61,871 bases of DNA from Bacteroidota bacterium. GTDB taxonomy: Bacteria; Bacteroidota; Bacteroidia; Bacteroidales; WCHB1-69. Location: NCBI GenBank assembly GCA_023413895.1, contig JAEZOU010000045.1, positions 1-61,871 on the forward strand. Reading direction: 5' to 3'. This document shows, in pieces, positions 60,764 through 61,871 of this stretch (position 1 is the stretch's first letter; each line of letters begins with the position of its first letter). The translations under genes were made by a program, and so were the position numbers. The notes under the pieces were generated by a model. It did not search any database. It saw only the letters and a list, made by a program, of their open reading frames with translations, and had not been told where the DNA came from.

Positions 60764-60769
60764 ATTCTT

Positions 60770-61381
60770 TTAATTTGCTACTACAACCTTTGAATAACGA
60801 ATAACTTTGTCCTTTATTTTGTAGCCCTTTTCCGTTACATCAATTACTTTCCCTTTATCTTCTTCATTTTGAGCTGGAAAATTTGTTACTGCTTCGTGAA
60901 AATCTGTGTCAAAAGGTAAACCTTTAGCTTCAATCTCTTCTACGTCAAAGCGTTTTAAAACGCCTAATATTTTGTTATAAATCAATTCAAAACCTGATTT
61001 TATAGCAGCAATATCTTCTGTTTTTTCATTGGCATTGATAGCTCGCTCAAAATCATCAATAACAGGTAAAAGTTGTACAATAACTTTTTCCGATGCGGTC
61101 GAAATCAATTCTAAACGCTCTTTGTTATTGCGTTTTTTGAAATTATCAAATTCAGAGTACAAACGTAAAAATTTGTCATTGAGCTCCAATTTATCTGCTT
61201 CTAATTTTGAAATCTTTTCGTTCAAAGCCTCATTTTCAATCTTTAGTTTACTTTCTTTACTATTTTTTCTGCCTAAAAATCCACTTTTCTTTTCTTGAGA
61301 ATCCGTAGTTTTTGTCGTGTTGTCAGTATCTAATGGCATTTTGTCAGTTTCTTCCACATTAATATCTTTATTCTCTTCCAT
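60770..61381 (-). CDS. grpE: Nucleotide exchange factor GrpE
   Basis: The 203-residue protein has an acidic, disordered N-terminus, a long coiled-coil dimer helix (about 45-105; KIENEALNEKISKLEADKLE) and the family segment FLRLYSEFDNFKKRNNKERL. The beta domain near 150-200 contains GFELIYNKILGVLKRFDVEE and FDTDFHEAVTNF. It drives ADP release from DnaK. It is the first gene of grpE-dnaJ. Upstream lies a 280-base region with a GC-rich structured element and a promoter box pointing at this gene. Confidence 0.95.
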   Translation of the reverse strand: MEENKDINVEETDKMPLDTDNTTKTTDSQEKKSGFLGRKNSKESKLKIENEALNEKISKLEADKLELNDKFLRLYSEFDNFKKRNNKERLELISTASEKVIVQLLPVIDDFERAINANEKTEDIAAIKSGFELIYNKILGVLKRFDVEEIEAKGLPFDTDFHEAVTNFPAQNEEDKGKVIDVTEKGYKIKDKVIRYSKVVVAN

Positions 61382-61465
61382 ATCTATTTAATTATGACGT
61401 ATTTATAAATAACCTATTTTTATGACGCATGAGATTATTCAATTTCTTTGCCAAATACCCATTTG

Positions 61466-61478
61466 TGACACATTGTCA
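61466..61478. promoter_or_regulatory. 13-base dyad upstream of grpE (possible operator)
   Basis: TGACA (61466-61470) and TGTCA (61474-61478) form a perfect inverted repeat with a three-base centre, 85 bases before the grpE ATG. A dyad of this size could bind a dimeric regulator, but no known operator is recognised and it may be chance. Confidence 0.25.
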
Positions 61479-61494
61479 GTATTAATAATGATTT

Positions 61495-61664
61495 GGGCGT
61501 TCCGGCTCCAACAACGCACAATGCTCCGCCCGCCGTCAGGCTTTCCGCTCAAATTTCGCGGCGCTTGTCTTTTTCAAATCTCATTCCCAAATCAAATTCT
61601 AAACAACAAGTGCAAAAATAGTGTTTTCCATAGCGCCGCTCATAACCGCTTCAATCCTTAACGC
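61495..61664 (-). other. GC-rich structured non-coding element upstream of grpE (candidate ncRNA, leader or interspersed repeat)
   Basis: This stretch of about 170 bases is visibly much richer in G and C than its surroundings and has no credible protein frame. Its ends can pair: GCGTT (61497-61501) with AACGC (61660-61664). An internal eight-base stem pairs GCGGCGCT (61558-61565) with AGCGCCGC (61632-61639). GGGCG (61495-61499) can alternatively pair with CGCCC (61527-61531). A TATTTTTG box at 61664-61671 on the minus strand would start transcription at about the outer stem and read toward grpE; a second such box lies inside (61613-61620). No terminator is seen, so it may be part of the grpE leader. 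Confidence 0.55.
61613..61620 (-). promoter_or_regulatory. Second TAnnTTTG box inside the GC-rich element
   Basis: The minus strand reads TATTTTTG within the loop of the internal stem. It could give a shorter transcript toward grpE, or be a chance match in an A-rich patch. Confidence 0.25.
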
Positions 61665-61671
61665 AAAAATA
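61664..61671 (-). promoter_or_regulatory. Candidate -7 box at the outer edge of the GC-rich element
   Basis: The minus strand reads TATTTTTG, matching TAnnTTTG, and abuts the outer stem. A start point five to seven bases downstream would give an RNA beginning near GTTAAGG. Confidence 0.45.
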
Positions 61672-61871
61672 CGACACTTCTTCTTTTTTTCGGTTAAAAT
61701 AAGTTAAAAATATTGTATATATAGTAAGAAGCAATTTAGGGGGGAAAAAGCAGTCAGGAATAACACCGATCACAGTTTTATCATGAGAAACGATAGAAAT
61801 AACTTTTCAAAATCATAAAAAGAGGAGGTGAAAAAGGGTCCAAAATAAACGTGATTTTGCAACAAATCCCA
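61672..61871. other. Non-coding window end, nothing identified
   Basis: This 200-base stretch has no frame longer than a few tens of residues and no hairpin terminator. It contains a purine-rich block (GAGGAGGTGAAAAAGGG, near 61820-61837) that resembles a strong Shine-Dalgarno site, but no start codon follows at a useful distance. A short open minus-strand frame enters from beyond the edge but cannot be judged. Confidence 0.5.

Noticed and set aside
61422..61661. Open frame of 79 residues on the plus strand through the GC-rich element
   Set aside because: It is antisense to the promoter box, has no recognisable domain or start context, and its composition follows the GC-rich block; it looks like a chance frame.
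61820..61837. GAGGAGGTGA block as a ribosome binding site
   Set aside because: No start codon with an open frame follows at a suitable distance, and this phylum rarely uses strong Shine-Dalgarno sites.
1..61871. CRISPR arrays, insertion sequences, prophage or integron features
   Set aside because: No regularly spaced direct repeats, transposase or integrase frames, or target-site duplications were seen.

Overview
The window is an AT-rich bacterial chromosome segment with very tight gene packing. It almost certainly comes from the phylum Bacteroidota, probably the order Bacteroidales. Several signs agree: intergenic promoters of the TAnnTTTG type with few Shine-Dalgarno sites; fused SecDF and fused MurF-alanine racemase; DUF3098 beside ftsX; a DUF2851 protein; a one-cysteine DksA-like protein; the acpP-fabF-rnc order; and a subtilisin-like protease ending in a type IX secretion (T9SS) sorting domain. 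Most of the window is conserved housekeeping DNA. I saw no insertion sequence, prophage, CRISPR array or rRNA gene.

Layout, left to right. 1-9.6 kb: a surface or periplasmic protein cut by the window edge, an agmatinase-like enzyme with an MFS sugar transporter, folB, typA/bipA, a cell-division cluster (membrane-anchored coiled-coil protein, ftsX, DUF3098), a ComF-type protein, lspA with a DksA-like regulator, and a tiny 2[4Fe-4S] ferredoxin. 9.7-19.5 kb: a solitary periplasmic-binding-fold protein, a heptosyltransferase-like GT9, secDF, a thymidine kinase / c-di-AMP cyclase pair, a conserved coiled-coil protein and a CNNM/CBS membrane protein. 19.5-33.2 kb: a five-gene ABC-2 exporter operon, a secreted protein of unknown function, a 1924-residue alpha-2-macroglobulin-like protein with a mutated thioester site, an ECF sigma factor with a small membrane partner, and a zinc-ribbon coiled-coil protein. 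33.3-47.5 kb: a Nif3-family protein, an aminotransferase overlapping uvrB, a CapD-like nucleotide-sugar dehydratase, the MurF-Alr fusion, pdxA, infB and nusA. 47.6-61.4 kb: tRNA-Gln, an unknown gene, rnc, fabF, acpP, a bifunctional RelA/SpoT protein, a T9SS protease, stand-alone murF, rfbA, a flavin reductase, a DUF2851 protein, and dnaJ with grpE.

Themes that link the genes are the cell envelope (murF twice, alanine racemase, lspA, GT9, capD-like gene, rfbA, secDF, ftsX), translation and transcription (infB, nusA, typA, tRNA-Gln) and stress signalling (RelA/SpoT, c-di-AMP cyclase, grpE-dnaJ). All long genes are intact, apart from the one cut by the left edge.

The least explained feature is a GC-rich, potentially highly structured non-coding element of about 170 bases (61495-61664) upstream of grpE-dnaJ. 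It has a Bacteroidota-type promoter box exactly at its outer edge, reading through it toward grpE. It may be a non-coding RNA, a structured leader of the heat-shock operon or an interspersed GC-rich repeat. It is the best candidate here for something undescribed.
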